Positions 50,069-60,729 of a stretch of 64,000 nt of DNA are shown here, piece by piece. Each line of letters begins with the position of its first letter. Positions within the stretch are counted from its first letter, which is position 1. Origin of the DNA: Plantactinospora soyae (GTDB lineage Bacteria > Actinomycetota > Actinomycetes > Mycobacteriales > Micromonosporaceae); contig NZ_JADBEB010000001.1 in NCBI RefSeq assembly GCF_014874095.1, forward strand, positions 9,362,001-9,426,000. Reading direction: 5' to 3'. A program made the position numbers and the translations under genes. The notes beneath the pieces were generated by a model that worked only from the letters and a program-made list of their open reading frames with translations, did not search any database and was not told the origin of the DNA.

Positions 50069-52543
50069 TTACCGTGCCAGCAGCGTTCGGGCACCCTGGG
50101 TAATGGCCTCTTCGGAGACGAGAACCTGACGGGCAGCCGGGCCCAGCGGGACGAAAGTGTCGATTGAGGCAACTCTACGGGCAGAACCGACAAATCCGGC
50201 ATCGACCAGAGCCGCCACCACCCCCTCGCCGACCCCGCCGGACCGGCGCGTCTCGTCCACGACCAGCACCCGGCCGGTCGCGGAGGCCTCCCGGATGATG
50301 TCCGCCACCGGCAGCGGAGCCAGCCAGCGCAGGTCCAGGACCCGGGTACCGACGTCCTCCTCGGCCAGTTTCGCGGCCGCCCGCAGCGACATCCGAACCC
50401 CGTTACCGAACGTGATTATCGTGACGTCTTCGGCCGATCCGACGCCGTACACCCGGCCCCGGCCGATCGGCACGTGGCCGGCCGTCCACCCGCCCGGCCC
50501 CTGGTAGGGGGCGAGCCACTCGCCGTCGCCGTCGGCGTACAGGTCCCGGGTGTGGTAGAGCGCGATCGGCTCCAGGAACACGCAGACGCTGCCGTCGACC
50601 GCCGCACTGGCCAGGCACGAGCGCAGCATCGCCGCGGCGTCGTCGGCCCGCGCCGGCACCGCGAGCACCAGCCCCGGAACATCCCGGAGTACGGCCAGCG
50701 AGTTGTCGTTGTGGAAGTGCCCGCCGAACCCCTCCTGGTACGCCAGCCCGGCGATCCGCACCACCATCGGATTGCGGTACGCCCCCCGGGAGAAGTACTG
50801 CATCGTGGCCGCCTCGCCCCGCAACTGGTCCTCGGCGTTGTGCAGGTACGCCAGATACTGGATCTCCGGCACCGGCAGCATCCCGCTCAGTCCGGCGCCG
50901 AGCCCGAGGCCGAGCACCGACGTCTCGTCCAGCAGCGTGTCGAAGACCCTGGGCGCGCCGAAGCGGTCCCGCAGGCCCTTCGTCACCCCGTACACCCCGC
51001 CCTTGACCGCCACGTCCTCGCCGAACACCGTCATGCCCGGATGGTCGAGCAGCCCGTCGGCCAGTGCGGCGTTGATCGTCTGGGCCAGGGTGAGCGGGCC
51101 CTCCTGCTCGGGCAACTTGGCGCCGAAGGCGGCCTTGCGGGCGGCGGCTGCCGGCCCGGCGGCCCGTCCGGCGGCGTCGGTGATCTCCTTGGCGACCCGG
51201 ACCGGCCGCCTCGGCGCGAGCGGCGCCACGATGTCCGCCGCGTGCTCCAGCTTGCGTTCGCCGAGCACCTCCTCGGCGACCTTGCGCACCTGCCAGCCGA
51301 TCTCGTCGTACCGGGCGATCAGCTCCGCCGGGGTGGCCAGGCCGGCCTCGGCGAGCAGTCTGGCGGTGGCCACCACCGGATCCCGCTCCACGTCCCGGGC
51401 GATCTCGGCGGTGGTCCGGTACGCGATCTCCGCGTCCGCGCCGGCGTGACCCATCAACCGCACCGTGGACAGGTGCAGTACGGCCGGCCGCCGGTGCCGG
51501 CGTACCCAGGCCGCCGCCTCCACCGCGACGTCGTACGTCTCGACCAGGTCGCAGCCGTCGGCGGAGAAGTACCGGATGCCCGGCTTGGCCCGCAGCGCCT
51601 GGGCCACCCAGCCGTCCGGCGACTTCACGCTGATGCCCAGGCCGTTGTCCTCGCAGACGAAGAGCACCGGGATGCGGAGCCCGGTGTGGTCGCACCAGCC
51701 GGCGGTGTTGAACGCGGCGACCGCCGTGGCGTGGTTCACCGAGGCATCGCCGAAGGAGCAGACCACGATGGCGTCGGCCGGCCAGGGCGACTCGGCCTCG
51801 GCACGCTGCCGGTTCGGGCCGCCGGTCGACCGTCGGCCGATCGGCCGGGCCCGCCCGTCACCCAGCCGGCGCAGCCGCTCGATGGCGAACCCGATGCCCA
51901 CGGCCCGGGGCAGGTGCGAGGCGATGGTGGAGGTGGTCGGCACGATCGCGAGGGCGGCGTTGCCGAAGACCTTGTGCCGGCCGCCGGCCACCGGCTCTTC
52001 GGCCGAGGCCACCACCCCACGCAGTACGTCCCGGGCGGCGCTGATGATCGCGTCCGGCGCGCCGTCCTCGTCGTCGCCGTCGGAGTCCCCGCCCCGGCGC
52101 TCGACGCCGTTGCCCTCCACGCCACGCATCGCCTCGGCCACCCGTTCGGCGACCCCCACCCGGCGGGGCGCGGCCTCGTCGGTGTCGGCGCGCCCCGGGT
52201 CCGCCTGCCCGACCCGGGCGCAGTAGAACGCCCCGGACCGGTAGTGCAGCAGGGCCGGATCGGTAGGCCGGACGGCGAGCGCCACCGCCGCGTTCCCCTC
52301 GTGTCCGGAGGAGCCGATGGTGTAGAACCCCTCACCGAAGCTGCGTAACCAGCGGGCCGCGAGGTCCAGGTGTCGGCTGGCGAGTTGGGCGTCGTACAGT
52401 TCCAGGGCCCGTCCGCCGTCGAGCGTGCCGCCGTCCCGGACCGGCTCCTCGGCCGACCGCCCGGACGTCGACGCCGGGACGGCACCGACCGCCTCCCGGA
52501 ACCGTTCGTCGAGATCTTGAGGGGTGGTCACGTCGGACAGCAT
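50069..52543 (-). CDS. Fused alpha/beta E1 of a 2-oxoacid dehydrogenase
   Basis: An 824-residue protein that joins both E1 subunits in one chain. The first half carries the thiamine-diphosphate site (VVCSFGDASVNHATAVAAFN through FVCEDN). The second half, after residue about 460, is the transketolase-like beta part (TLAQTINAALADGLLDHPGM, VFGEDVAVKGGVYGVTKGLR). It should decarboxylate a 2-oxoacid, perhaps a branched-chain one, and pass the acyl group to an E2. No E2 or E3 is next to it. A GTG at 52531 is an alternative start. Confidence 0.85.
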   Translation of the reverse strand: MLSDVTTPQDLDERFREAVGAVPASTSGRSAEEPVRDGGTLDGGRALELYDAQLASRHLDLAARWLRSFGEGFYTIGSSGHEGNAAVALAVRPTDPALLHYRSGAFYCARVGQADPGRADTDEAAPRRVGVAERVAEAMRGVEGNGVERRGGDSDGDDEDGAPDAIISAARDVLRGVVASAEEPVAGGRHKVFGNAALAIVPTTSTIASHLPRAVGIGFAIERLRRLGDGRARPIGRRSTGGPNRQRAEAESPWPADAIVVCSFGDASVNHATAVAAFNTAGWCDHTGLRIPVLFVCEDNGLGISVKSPDGWVAQALRAKPGIRYFSADGCDLVETYDVAVEAAAWVRRHRRPAVLHLSTVRLMGHAGADAEIAYRTTAEIARDVERDPVVATARLLAEAGLATPAELIARYDEIGWQVRKVAEEVLGERKLEHAADIVAPLAPRRPVRVAKEITDAAGRAAGPAAAARKAAFGAKLPEQEGPLTLAQTINAALADGLLDHPGMTVFGEDVAVKGGVYGVTKGLRDRFGAPRVFDTLLDETSVLGLGLGAGLSGMLPVPEIQYLAYLHNAEDQLRGEAATMQYFSRGAYRNPMVVRIAGLAYQEGFGGHFHNDNSLAVLRDVPGLVLAVPARADDAAAMLRSCLASAAVDGSVCVFLEPIALYHTRDLYADGDGEWLAPYQGPGGWTAGHVPIGRGRVYGVGSAEDVTIITFGNGVRMSLRAAAKLAEEDVGTRVLDLRWLAPLPVADIIREASATGRVLVVDETRRSGGVGEGVVAALVDAGFVGSARRVASIDTFVPLGPAARQVLVSEEAITQGARTLLAR

Positions 52544-52817
52544 TACCGACGCCGGCCACCCCTGACCACTCAGACACGTCGCAACGGGACAGTGTGTCGC
52601 AACCGTCAGTTCTTACCCGGCTCCGCCGCGTCGCCACAGCCGACCGATCTGCTGCCCCGAACGGCTTCGCCGACCAGGCACACCCGACCGAATCCGGCAA
52701 TGCCGCTCCCTTGCCTTCACTCGATGTTCGACGGGTAGTTATCGGGACGATCAACCCAGGGAACCGGTGATCGCCAGGCTGCTCCCAGTCTGTCCACGCA
52801 GATCCTGGGAGATCCCG

Positions 52818-54470
52818 ATGGCCCTGTCCCGCCGTACCCTCCTGCTCACCAGCGCCGCGGTCGGTGCCGCCGGCGCGGTCACCGTGCTGCCCTCGGCCGC
52901 CGTAGCCGGCCGGCCGCTCCGCACCGATCCCTTCACCCTCGGCGTGGCCTCCGGCGACCCGGACCACGACGGTTTCGTGCTCTGGACCCGGCTGGCCCCG
53001 ACCCCGCTCGCCGAGGACGGCCTGGGCGGGATGCCGAACCGGACCGTGCCGGTGCGCTGGGAGCTCGCCGCCGACGAGCGGTTCCGGCACGTCGTACGGC
53101 GCGGTAGCGCGGTGGCCCGCCCGGAGTCGGGGCACAGCGTGCACGTCGAACTGGACGGCCTACAGCCGGGACGCGAGTACTTCTACCGGTTCCATGCCGA
53201 GCGGCACACCTCGCCGGTCGGCCGGACCCGCACCGCGCCGGCACCGTGGGCGTCCGGTGGCAAGCTCGTGATGGCCTTCGCCTCCTGCTCGCAGTTCGAG
53301 CACGGCTACTTCACCGCGTACCGGCGCCTCGCCGAGGAGGACCCGGACCTGGTCCTGCACCTGGGCGACTACCAGTACGAGTACACCAAGGACTCGTACA
53401 ACATCCCGGGCGGCAACCCGCGCGACCACGAGGGCCCGGAGACCGTCACCCTGGCGAACTACCGGCAGCGGCACGCGCAGTACAAGTCCGACCCGGACCT
53501 CCAGGCGGCGCACCAGGTCGCCCCCTGGGTGGTGGTCTTCGACGACCACGAGGTCGACAACAACTGGGCCGACGAGGTGTACGAGCGGCCGGACATCCCG
53601 CAGCCGGACTTCCTGGCCCGGCGGGCGGCGGCGTTCCAGGCGTACTACGAGAACATGCCGCTGCGCCGTACCTCGATCCCGCGCGGCATCGACCTCCAGC
53701 TCTACCGCCGGATCCGGTGGGGGCGGCTGGCCAACTTCCACATGCTGGACACCCGGCAGTACCGGGACGACCAGGCCTGCGGCGACGGCACCCGGGACTG
53801 CCCGGCCGCGCTCGACCCGGCCCGCTCCATCACCGGCGCCGAGCAGGAGCGCTGGCTGATCGACGGCTTCCGCCGCTCGGAGGCCCGCTGGGACGTCCTC
53901 GGCCAGCAGGTCTTCTTCGGCCAGCGGGACACCGACGCCGGCCCGGCCAAGTTCACCTCGATGGACAGTTGGGACGGGTACGTCGGCTCCCGGGACCGGA
54001 TCACCCGGGGCTGGGTCGAGGCCAGGGTCCGGAACCCGATCGTGCTGACCGGGGACGTGCACGCGCACTGGGCCACCGACCTCAAGCTCGACTACGACGA
54101 CCCGACCTCGCGTACGGTCGGCAGCGAGCTGGTCTGCTCCTCGATCACCTCGGGCGGCGACGGCGCCGACTCGGTGACCGGCAGTCACCCGTACTTCCCG
54201 CACAACCCGCACCTGAAGTTCCACAACAACCAGCGCGGCTACGTGCTGACGAGGTTCACCGAGCGGGCGTTCAGCGCGGACTTCAAGGTGCTGCCGCAGG
54301 TCACCACGCCGGGCGCCCCGGTGCACACCCGGGCGTCGTTCGTGGTCGAGGACCGGGTGCCGGGGCTACGGCAGACGTACGACCGACCGGTCGACCCGGC
54401 CACCGCCGCCGCCCGGTCCGCCGTGGACCCGGCCGCCGAGACCCGGGCCCAGGAAACCCTCCGCCCCTAG
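52818..54470 (+). CDS. phoD: PhoD-family alkaline phosphatase / phosphodiesterase
   Basis: A 550-residue secreted enzyme. The signal peptide has the twin-arginine pattern SRRTLLLTSAAVGAAGAVTV, so it is exported folded by Tat. The metallophosphatase core shows LVLHLGDYQYEYT, VVVFDDHEVDNNWADEVYE and LTGDVHAHWATDL, the metal ligands of PhoD (iron and calcium in the known enzyme). ATG 52818 has a GGGAGATCCCG site. It releases phosphate from organic phosphates outside the cell. Confidence 0.92.
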   Translation: MALSRRTLLLTSAAVGAAGAVTVLPSAAVAGRPLRTDPFTLGVASGDPDHDGFVLWTRLAPTPLAEDGLGGMPNRTVPVRWELAADERFRHVVRRGSAVARPESGHSVHVELDGLQPGREYFYRFHAERHTSPVGRTRTAPAPWASGGKLVMAFASCSQFEHGYFTAYRRLAEEDPDLVLHLGDYQYEYTKDSYNIPGGNPRDHEGPETVTLANYRQRHAQYKSDPDLQAAHQVAPWVVVFDDHEVDNNWADEVYERPDIPQPDFLARRAAAFQAYYENMPLRRTSIPRGIDLQLYRRIRWGRLANFHMLDTRQYRDDQACGDGTRDCPAALDPARSITGAEQERWLIDGFRRSEARWDVLGQQVFFGQRDTDAGPAKFTSMDSWDGYVGSRDRITRGWVEARVRNPIVLTGDVHAHWATDLKLDYDDPTSRTVGSELVCSSITSGGDGADSVTGSHPYFPHNPHLKFHNNQRGYVLTRFTERAFSADFKVLPQVTTPGAPVHTRASFVVEDRVPGLRQTYDRPVDPATAAARSAVDPAAETRAQETLRP

Positions 54471-54480
54471 TTCGGTGCAA

Positions 54481-54526
54481 GGAAGGGCCCCTTCCTATCG
54501 CTTTTTGTAGAAGAAGGGGCCCTTCC
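54481..54526. terminator. Perfect 14-bp hairpin after phoD
   Basis: GGAAGGGCCCCTTC at 54481-54494 pairs with its complement at 54513-54526 across an 18-nt loop that includes TTTTT. Similar GGAAGGG/CCCTTCC hairpins are scattered through Micromonospora genomes as I recall. It lies between the convergent phoD and yjbQ genes. Confidence 0.75.
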
Positions 54527-54547
54527 TAACACCCTGGGCCCCCGTGA

Positions 54548-54952
54548 TCAGCCCGGCAGGAACGAGAACCGGACCTGCCGGGTGGTGTTGTCGCCGTTGG
54601 TGTCGACCAGGCAGATCGACTGCCAGGTGCCGAGTGCGAGCCGGCCGCCCAGTACGGGCAGCGTCGCGTACGGCGGCACGAAGGCCGGCAGTACGTGGTC
54701 GCGCCCGTGCCCCGGTGATCCGTGCCGGTGCCGCCAGCGCTCGTCGGTGGGCAGCACATCGTCCAGCGCGGTCAGCAGGTCGTCGTCGGAGCCCGCCCCG
54801 GTCTCGATGATCGCCAGCCCGGCCGTGGCGTGCGGCACGAAGACGTGCAGCAGCCCGTCACCCCTGCCGGCGAGAAACTGCTCGGCCTCTCGGGTGATGT
54901 CCCGGACCACGGGTCGGGATCCGGTCCGGATCGTGATCACCTCGCTCTGCAT
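54548..54952 (-). CDS. yjbQ: YjbQ/UPF0047 protein (secondary thiamine-phosphate synthase type)
   Basis: A 134-residue cytosolic protein with the family core VFVPHATAGLAIIETGAGSD, then HRHGSPGHGRDHVLPAF and the end GTWQSICLVDTNGDNTTRQV. The E. coli YjbQ has weak thiamine-phosphate synthase activity; the real role is open. ATG 54952 is used because the family begins MQSEVITIRT. Confidence 0.88.
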   Translation of the reverse strand: MQSEVITIRTGSRPVVRDITREAEQFLAGRGDGLLHVFVPHATAGLAIIETGAGSDDDLLTALDDVLPTDERWRHRHGSPGHGRDHVLPAFVPPYATLPVLGGRLALGTWQSICLVDTNGDNTTRQVRFSFLPG

Positions 54953-55158
54953 GAGCCTCAGTCTGCCGGAACGGGCGACTCCGGCGCAGCCGGGCGGCAC
55001 GGCGGACGGGCGCTGACGCAACGCGCCTCAAAATGATCTTCGACCGGAAGATCTGCGGCGAAGACCGCCATGTTGCCGGAAAGTTACCCCCTGGTACCTG
55101 TGTCGAGCATCGCGTCTGCGCGGTCTAGACGTGACGGAGCTAGGCATGAGGAGGCAGG

Positions 55159-55236
55159 ATGGCGCTAGAGACCTATCCCACACACAACCTAGGGACAGCC
55201 TGTGGCCACGGAACGCAAGCGCCCGGTGATCAGTGA
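55159..55236 (+). CDS. Possible 25-codon leader ORF overlapping aceE
   Basis: ATG 55159 follows a strong AGGAGGCAGG site and opens a 25-codon frame ending TGA at 55234-55236. It runs 35 nt past the aceE GTG at 55202 in another frame. The aceE start itself has only a weak site. Coupled or competing translation is possible. The peptide itself looks unremarkable. Confidence 0.35.
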   Translation: MALETYPTHNLGTACGHGTQAPGDQ

Positions 55237-57958
55237 CGGCCTGCCGAGCCAGCTTCCGGACATCGACCCCGAAGAAACCAGCGAGTGGGTCGAGTCACTT
55301 GACGGTGTCATCGACGACCGAGGTGCCAAACGCGCCCGGTACGTCATGCTGCGCCTGCTGGAGCGGGCCAGAGAGCGCCAGGTCGGGGTGCCGCCCCTGA
55401 CCACCACCGACTACATCAACACGATCCCGCCGGAGCAGGAACCCTGGTTCCCCGGCGACGAGCACATAGAGCGACGGATCCGGGCGTACATCCGATGGAA
55501 CGCCGCCATGCTCGTGCACCGCGCCCAGCGGCCGGAGATCGGCGTCGGCGGACACATCTCCACCTACGCCAGCTCGGCCTCGCTCTACGAGGTCGGCTTC
55601 AACCACTTCTTCCGGGGCAAGAACCATCCGGGCGGTGGCGACCAGATCTTCTACCAGGGCCACGGCTCGCCGGGGATGTACGCCCGGGCGTACATGGAGG
55701 GCCGGCTCTCCGAGGACCAGCTCGACGGCTTCCGGCAGGAGCTCTCGCACCCGGGCGGCGGCCTGCCGTCGTACCCGCACCCGCGGCTGATGCCGGACTT
55801 CTGGGAGTTCCCCACCGTCTCGATGGGGCTCGGTGGGATCAACGCGATCTACCAGGCCCGGTTCAACCGCTACCTGCACCACCGGGGCATCAAGGACACC
55901 TCCGACCAGCACGTATGGGCCTTCCTCGGCGACGGCGAGATGGACGAGGTGGAGTCGCTCGGTGCGATCGGGGTGGCGGCCCGCGAGGAGCTGGACAACC
56001 TCACCTTCGTGATCAACTGCAACCTCCAGCGGCTGGACGGCCCGGTCCGGGGCAACGGCAAGGTGATGCAGGAGCTGGAGGCGTTCTTCCGGGGCGCCGG
56101 CTGGAACGTGATCAAGGTGGTCTGGGGCCGGGAGTGGGACCCGCTGCTCGCGGCGGACACCGACGGCGCGCTGGTCAACCTGATGAACACCACGGCGGAC
56201 GGCGACTACCAGACCTACAAGGCGGAGTCCGGGGCGTACGTCCGGGAGCACTTCTTCGGCCGTGACCCGCGGACCCGCAAGATGGTCGAGCACCTCTCCG
56301 ACGACGAGATCTGGAACCTGAAGCGGGGCGGGCACGACTACCGGAAGCTCTACGCCGCGTACAAGGCGGCCACCGAGCACACCGGCCAGCCCACCGTGAT
56401 CCTGGCCAAGACGATCAAGGGTTGGACGCTCGGTTCGAGCTTCGAGGGCCGCAACGCGACCCACCAGATGAAGAAGCTGACCCTGGACGACCTGAAGACC
56501 TTCCGGGACCGCCTCTACCTGGACATCCCCGACAAGCAGCTGGAGACGAACCCCTACCTCCCGCCGTACTACCACCCGGGCGAGAAGTCCGAGGAGATGG
56601 AGTACCTGCAGGAGCGGCGGCAGCAGCTCGGCGGCTACCTGCCCTCGCGGCGGACCGCCTGGACGCCGCTGCCGGTTCCCGGCTCGGAACGGTTCGCCGA
56701 CGTCAAGCGGGGCTCCGGCAAGCAGAAGATCGCCACCACGATGGCGTTCGTCCGGCTGCTCAAGGACGTGATGAAGGACCGGGAGTTCGGCAAGCGGTTC
56801 GTGCCGATCATTCCGGACGAGGCCCGGACCTTCGGGATGGACTCGCTCTTCCCGACCCAGAAGATCTACTCTCCGCACGGCCAGAAGTACACCTCGGTCG
56901 ACCGGGAGCTGTTCCTGTCGTACAAGGAGTCGACCAGCGGGCAGATCCTGCACGAGGGGATCAACGAGGCCGGCTCGGTCGCGTCGTTCACCGCCGCCGG
57001 CTCGGCGTACGCCACCCACGGCGAGCCGATGATCCCGCTGTACATCTTCTATTCGATGTTCGGCTTCCAGCGCACCGGTGACGCGTTCTGGGCCGCCGCC
57101 GACCAGATGGCCCGGGGCTTCGTGCTCGGCGCCACCGCCGGCCGGACCACGCTCAACGGTGAGGGGCTGCAGCACGAGGACGGTCACTCGCACCTGATCG
57201 CCGCGACCAACCCGGCCGTGGTGGCGTACGACCCGGCGTTCGCGTTCGAGATGGCGCACATCTTCGAGCACGGCCTGCACCGGATGTACGGCGAGAAGCC
57301 GGAGAACGTCTTCTACTACCTGACCGTCTACAACGAGCCGATCCTGCAGCCGGTGGAGCCGGCCGAGGTCGACGTGGACGGGCTGCTCCGGGGGATCTAC
57401 CGGTACTCGCCGGCCTCCTCGGTCCCGGGTCAGGACGGCGGCGACGGCCCGCGGGCCAACATCCTGGCCTCCGGCACCGGTATGCAGTGGGCGTTGAAGG
57501 CGCAGAACCTGCTGGCCCAGGACTGGGGGGTGGCGGCCGACGTCTGGTCGGTGACCTCCTGGACCGAGCTGCGCCGGGACGCGGTGGAGTGCGAGCAGCA
57601 CAACCTCCTGCACCCCGGCGACGAGCAGCGGGTGCCGTACATCCAGCGCAAGCTGGCCGACGCGCAGGGGCCGGTGGTGGCGGTCAGCGACTGGATGCGG
57701 GCGGTACCCGACCTGATCTCCCGCTGGATCCCGGGCGACTACACCTCGCTGGGCACCGACGGCTTCGGTCTCTCGGACACCCGGCACGCGCTGCGCCGGC
57801 ACTTCCACGTGGACGCGGAGTCGGTGGCCGTGGCCACGCTGCGCCAGCTGGCGCTCCGTGGGGTGGTTCCGGCCTCGGTACCGGTCGAGGCGGCGAAGAA
57901 GTACGCGATCGACGACATCGGGGCGGCTCCGGTGGGCGAGACCGGCGGGGACTCCTGA
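55202..57958 (+). CDS. aceE: Pyruvate dehydrogenase E1, homodimeric type
   Basis: A 918-residue E1 that decarboxylates pyruvate and passes acetyl to the lipoyl E2 of the pyruvate dehydrogenase complex. The start [20 protein letters not shown] is conserved in actinobacteria. The thiamine site is [17 protein letters not shown] (about 240-256), and the transketolase-like part continues with [17 protein letters not shown] and [23 protein letters not shown] 55202 is the only start that fits the family. Confidence 0.95.
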   Translation: MATERKRPVISDGLPSQLPDIDPEETSEWVESLDGVIDDRGAKRARYVMLRLLERARERQVGVPPLTTTDYINTIPPEQEPWFPGDEHIERRIRAYIRWNAAMLVHRAQRPEIGVGGHISTYASSASLYEVGFNHFFRGKNHPGGGDQIFYQGHGSPGMYARAYMEGRLSEDQLDGFRQELSHPGGGLPSYPHPRLMPDFWEFPTVSMGLGGINAIYQARFNRYLHHRGIKDTSDQHVWAFLGDGEMDEVESLGAIGVAAREELDNLTFVINCNLQRLDGPVRGNGKVMQELEAFFRGAGWNVIKVVWGREWDPLLAADTDGALVNLMNTTADGDYQTYKAESGAYVREHFFGRDPRTRKMVEHLSDDEIWNLKRGGHDYRKLYAAYKAATEHTGQPTVILAKTIKGWTLGSSFEGRNATHQMKKLTLDDLKTFRDRLYLDIPDKQLETNPYLPPYYHPGEKSEEMEYLQERRQQLGGYLPSRRTAWTPLPVPGSERFADVKRGSGKQKIATTMAFVRLLKDVMKDREFGKRFVPIIPDEARTFGMDSLFPTQKIYSPHGQKYTSVDRELFLSYKESTSGQILHEGINEAGSVASFTAAGSAYATHGEPMIPLYIFYSMFGFQRTGDAFWAAADQMARGFVLGATAGRTTLNGEGLQHEDGHSHLIAATNPAVVAYDPAFAFEMAHIFEHGLHRMYGEKPENVFYYLTVYNEPILQPVEPAEVDVDGLLRGIYRYSPASSVPGQDGGDGPRANILASGTGMQWALKAQNLLAQDWGVAADVWSVTSWTELRRDAVECEQHNLLHPGDEQRVPYIQRKLADAQGPVVAVSDWMRAVPDLISRWIPGDYTSLGTDGFGLSDTRHALRRHFHVDAESVAVATLRQLALRGVVPASVPVEAAKKYAIDDIGAAPVGETGGDS

Positions 57959-58019
57959 GCGGCGGTCGCTGAGCAAGGTCCGCGAGGGGCGGGTTGTCGC
58001 AGCCGCGACACCCCGCCCC

Positions 58020-58457
58020 TCAGCCGACCGTGGCCATCCCGGTGAGCCGGGCGAGTGAGCCTTCGAGGTCGGCACCGACCCGGCGCATCCCCCAGCGCAG
58101 CAGCGCCCCGCTGACCGGGCCGGCGGGCCACCGCACCATGATCAGACGAACCGAGGTGCCGTCCTCCTCCGGCGTGAGTTCGACGTACACCTCGGTGCGC
58201 GCCTCGGCGCGGGCGCCGGAGCCCTCGACCCGCTCGCGCCACGCGATCAACGTCGGCTCCTGGTAGGCGATCACCTCGGCGTCCAACGCCCGCCCGGCGG
58301 CGTGCACCCGTTGCCGTCGGCCGATCCCCTCGCCCGAGAGCACCTCCGCCTGTCGCACTCCGGCCAGCCAGCCCGGCAGGTCCTCGGCCCGCTGGACCAG
58401 GTCCCACACGGCCTCGATCGGCGCCGACACCCGTGCGCTGCGTTCTATGAGCATCAT
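58020..58457 (-). CDS. SRPBCC (START-like) small-ligand-binding protein
   Basis: A protein of about 145 residues with the polyketide-cyclase-like fold: IERSARVSAPIEAVWDLVQR start, EVIAYQEPTLIAWRERVEGS middle, and a long C-terminal helix GALLRWGMRRVGADLEGSLA. Such proteins hold a lipid or polyketide-like ligand in a deep pocket. ATG 58457 or 58454 is the start. The ligand is unknown. Confidence 0.8.
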   Translation of the reverse strand: MMLIERSARVSAPIEAVWDLVQRAEDLPGWLAGVRQAEVLSGEGIGRRQRVHAAGRALDAEVIAYQEPTLIAWRERVEGSGARAEARTEVYVELTPEEDGTSVRLIMVRWPAGPVSGALLRWGMRRVGADLEGSLARLTGMATVG

Positions 58458-58629
58458 CCCTAGCCGCCTCCATTGCGGACAACCTGTGACCATTCGCAGC
58501 TTATTCACAATTACGGGCGAAATCGGACGATTGCGGGATGACACGCCGAAATGAACTACCACGGTGAAGTTCGACCGGGGGACGAAACCTGGTGGCGGCC
58601 GGCTCGGGAGGTCTGCGTAGGCTTGGGCC

Positions 58630-60042
58630 GTGACGGTACGCGTACGCTTCGCCCCCTCCCCGACCGGAATGTTCCACGTCGGCGGTGCCCGCTCGGCCCT
58701 GCAGAACTGGATCTACGCCAAGCAGCAGGGTGGCGTCTTCGTGCTCCGGGTCGAGGACACCGACGCGGCCCGGAACCGGCCGGAGTGGACCGAGGGGATC
58801 CTGTCCGCGCTGGACTGGATCGGGATCGAACGGGGCAGCTACGAGGGGCCGTACTTCCAGTCCGCGAACGCGAGCGAGCATCGGAACGCGGCGACCCGGC
58901 TGCAGAACGAGGGCCGGGCGTACTACTGCGACTGCACCCGGGAGTCGATCCAGGCGCGTACCGGCTCGCAGTACCAGGGCTACGACGGCTTCTGCCGCGA
59001 CCGTGGTCTGGAAGCGGGCCCCGGCCGAGCGCTGCGCTTCCGTACACCGGACGAGGGCGAGACCGTGGTGGTCGACCTGATCCGCGGCGAGCCGACGTTC
59101 GAGAACAAGTTGATCGAGGACTTCGTGATCGCCCGGGGTGACGGCTCGGCCGTCTTCCTGCTGGCGAACGTGGTGGACGACCTCACCATGGGCATCACCC
59201 ACGTCATCCGGGCCGAGGAGCACCTGCCGAACACGCCCAAGCAGCAGCTGCTGTGGGACGCGCTCGGGGTCAAGCCGCCGATCTGGGCACACGTACCGGT
59301 GGTGGTCAACGAGAAGCGGCAGAAGCTCTCCAAGCGGCGGGACAAGGTCGCCCTGGAGGCGTACCGCGACGAGGGCTACCTGGCCAGCGCCATGCGCAAC
59401 TACCTGATGCTGCTCGGCTGGGCGCCCTCGGGCGACCGGGAGATCGTGCCGTGGTCGGTGATCGAGTCGGAGTTCCGGCTGGCCGAGGTGAACCCGTCGC
59501 CGGCGTTCTTCGACGAGAAGAAGCTGCGCGCGTTCAACGGCGAGTACATCCGGGCCCTGCCGGTCGAGGAGTTCGTCGATGCCTGCCAGCCGTGGCTGAC
59601 CGGCACCGACACGATCGCCCCGCCGCCGTGGCGGCCGGAGGAGTTCGACGCAGCCGCGTTCGCCGCCGTGGCACCGCTCGCGCAGACCCGGGTCGCGCTG
59701 CTCAGCGAGATCGTCGCGAACGTCGACTTCCTCTTCCTCGAATCCCCGCTGATCGACGAGGCGGCCTGGGCGAAGAGCACCAAGGGCGACGCCGCCGAAC
59801 TGCTCGACGACGCCGTCGCGGCGTTCGAGGCGCTGCCGACCTGGGAGACGGAGCCGCTCAAGGCGACGCTGGAGGAGGTCGGCACCCGCCGTGGGCTCAA
59901 GCTCGGCAAGACCCAGGCGCCGATCCGGGTGGCGGTCACCGGGCGCAGCGTCGGACTGCCGCTGTTCGAGTCGCTGGTCGTACTCGGTCGGGACCGGACC
60001 CTCACCCGGCTACGCGCGGCCCGGGTCCGGCTACAGCCCTGA
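58630..60042 (+). CDS. gltX: Glutamyl-tRNA synthetase
   Basis: A 470-residue class I tRNA synthetase. The HIGH-like site is [18 protein letters not shown] (about 7-24), where GMFHVGGAR replaces HIGH as is usual, and the KMSKS-like loop is [12 protein letters not shown] (about 231-242). A Cys pair in YYCDCTRES is present. The C-terminal anticodon-binding helices are complete (about 350-470). GTG 58630 starts the conserved [13 protein letters not shown]. Confidence 0.94.
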   Translation: MTVRVRFAPSPTGMFHVGGARSALQNWIYAKQQGGVFVLRVEDTDAARNRPEWTEGILSALDWIGIERGSYEGPYFQSANASEHRNAATRLQNEGRAYYCDCTRESIQARTGSQYQGYDGFCRDRGLEAGPGRALRFRTPDEGETVVVDLIRGEPTFENKLIEDFVIARGDGSAVFLLANVVDDLTMGITHVIRAEEHLPNTPKQQLLWDALGVKPPIWAHVPVVVNEKRQKLSKRRDKVALEAYRDEGYLASAMRNYLMLLGWAPSGDREIVPWSVIESEFRLAEVNPSPAFFDEKKLRAFNGEYIRALPVEEFVDACQPWLTGTDTIAPPPWRPEEFDAAAFAAVAPLAQTRVALLSEIVANVDFLFLESPLIDEAAWAKSTKGDAAELLDDAVAAFEALPTWETEPLKATLEEVGTRRGLKLGKTQAPIRVAVTGRSVGLPLFESLVVLGRDRTLTRLRAARVRLQP

Positions 60043-60069
60043 CCCGGCCGGGGCCCGTGCCCTGCGGCC

Positions 60070-60139
60070 GGAGCGTGCCGTCAGGCGCGGCACGGGGGCG
60101 CGCCGTTACTCCGCAGCGCGGGAGCGTGCCGTCAGGCGG
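60070..60139. repeat. 18-bp direct repeat after gltX
   Basis: GGAGCGTGCCGTCAGGCG occurs at 60070-60087 and 60122-60139. The second copy lies within the end of the CopC-like gene, which suggests a local duplication of its 3' end. Confidence 0.65.
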
Positions 60140-60729
60140 CGGCGGAGCAGCAGTCCGCCGGCCAGCGCCGCGAGCAGCAGCGCCCCGCCGACGACCCATG
60201 GCCACCATGCCGAACCGTCCTGGTCGGCGGCCCGGCTCAGCGGCTGCGCCGCCGCCGGACTCGACGTTGCGGCCGCGGACGGACTCGGCCCGGCCGGGGG
60301 TACGTCGGTAGCCGTCGCCGCGGGTAACGGTGACGCGGTCGGGGCAACTCCCACGGTGAGCGTGAACCGGACCTCCCCCTTGATCGGGTGCCCGTCGCCC
60401 GAGGCGACCTGGTACTGGACGATGTAGAGCCCGGCGACGCCCGGCCGGAACGGAACGGTCACTCGGGAACCGGCATAGGAAGGTTTCCCCGCCGTTGCGG
60501 AAATGTTGTCGGGGCCCGTTACCGTGACCCGGGTGGTGGTCGGATCGAGCCGTGCGAGGAAGGTCAGCCGCACGTCGGCCGGCGCCTTCCCGAGCCGGAC
60601 ACCGTTGCGGGGATCGCTGCCGGTCAACGAGTTGTGCGCAGCCGCCGGAGCGGCCGGCAGGAGCACCCAGAGCACCCCTGTCACGACACTGAGCAGCAGT
60701 GTTCCCACACGGGTGACCCGGCGCCCCAT
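60106..60729 (-). CDS. CopC-like copper-binding exported protein
   Basis: A 207-residue exported protein. The signal peptide ends in PAAPAAAHNS, leaving His as the first mature residue, the copper ligand of CopC. The beta domain carries PRNGVRLGKAPADVRLTFLA and QYQVASGDGHPIKGEVRFTL with the second His ligand region. A Ser/Pro linker and a C-terminal membrane helix follow (WPWVVGGALLLAALAGGLLL). ATG 60729 has a GGGGGG ribosome site. It probably handles copper outside the membrane. Confidence 0.85.
   Translation of the reverse strand: MGRRVTRVGTLLLSVVTGVLWVLLPAAPAAAHNSLTGSDPRNGVRLGKAPADVRLTFLARLDPTTTRVTVTGPDNISATAGKPSYAGSRVTVPFRPGVAGLYIVQYQVASGDGHPIKGEVRFTLTVGVAPTASPLPAATATDVPPAGPSPSAAATSSPAAAQPLSRAADQDGSAWWPWVVGGALLLAALAGGLLLRRRLTARSRAAE

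Noticed and set aside
55295-58075. A 926-residue minus-strand open frame opposite aceE
   Set aside because: It is a shadow of aceE; the aceE frame has full family conservation.
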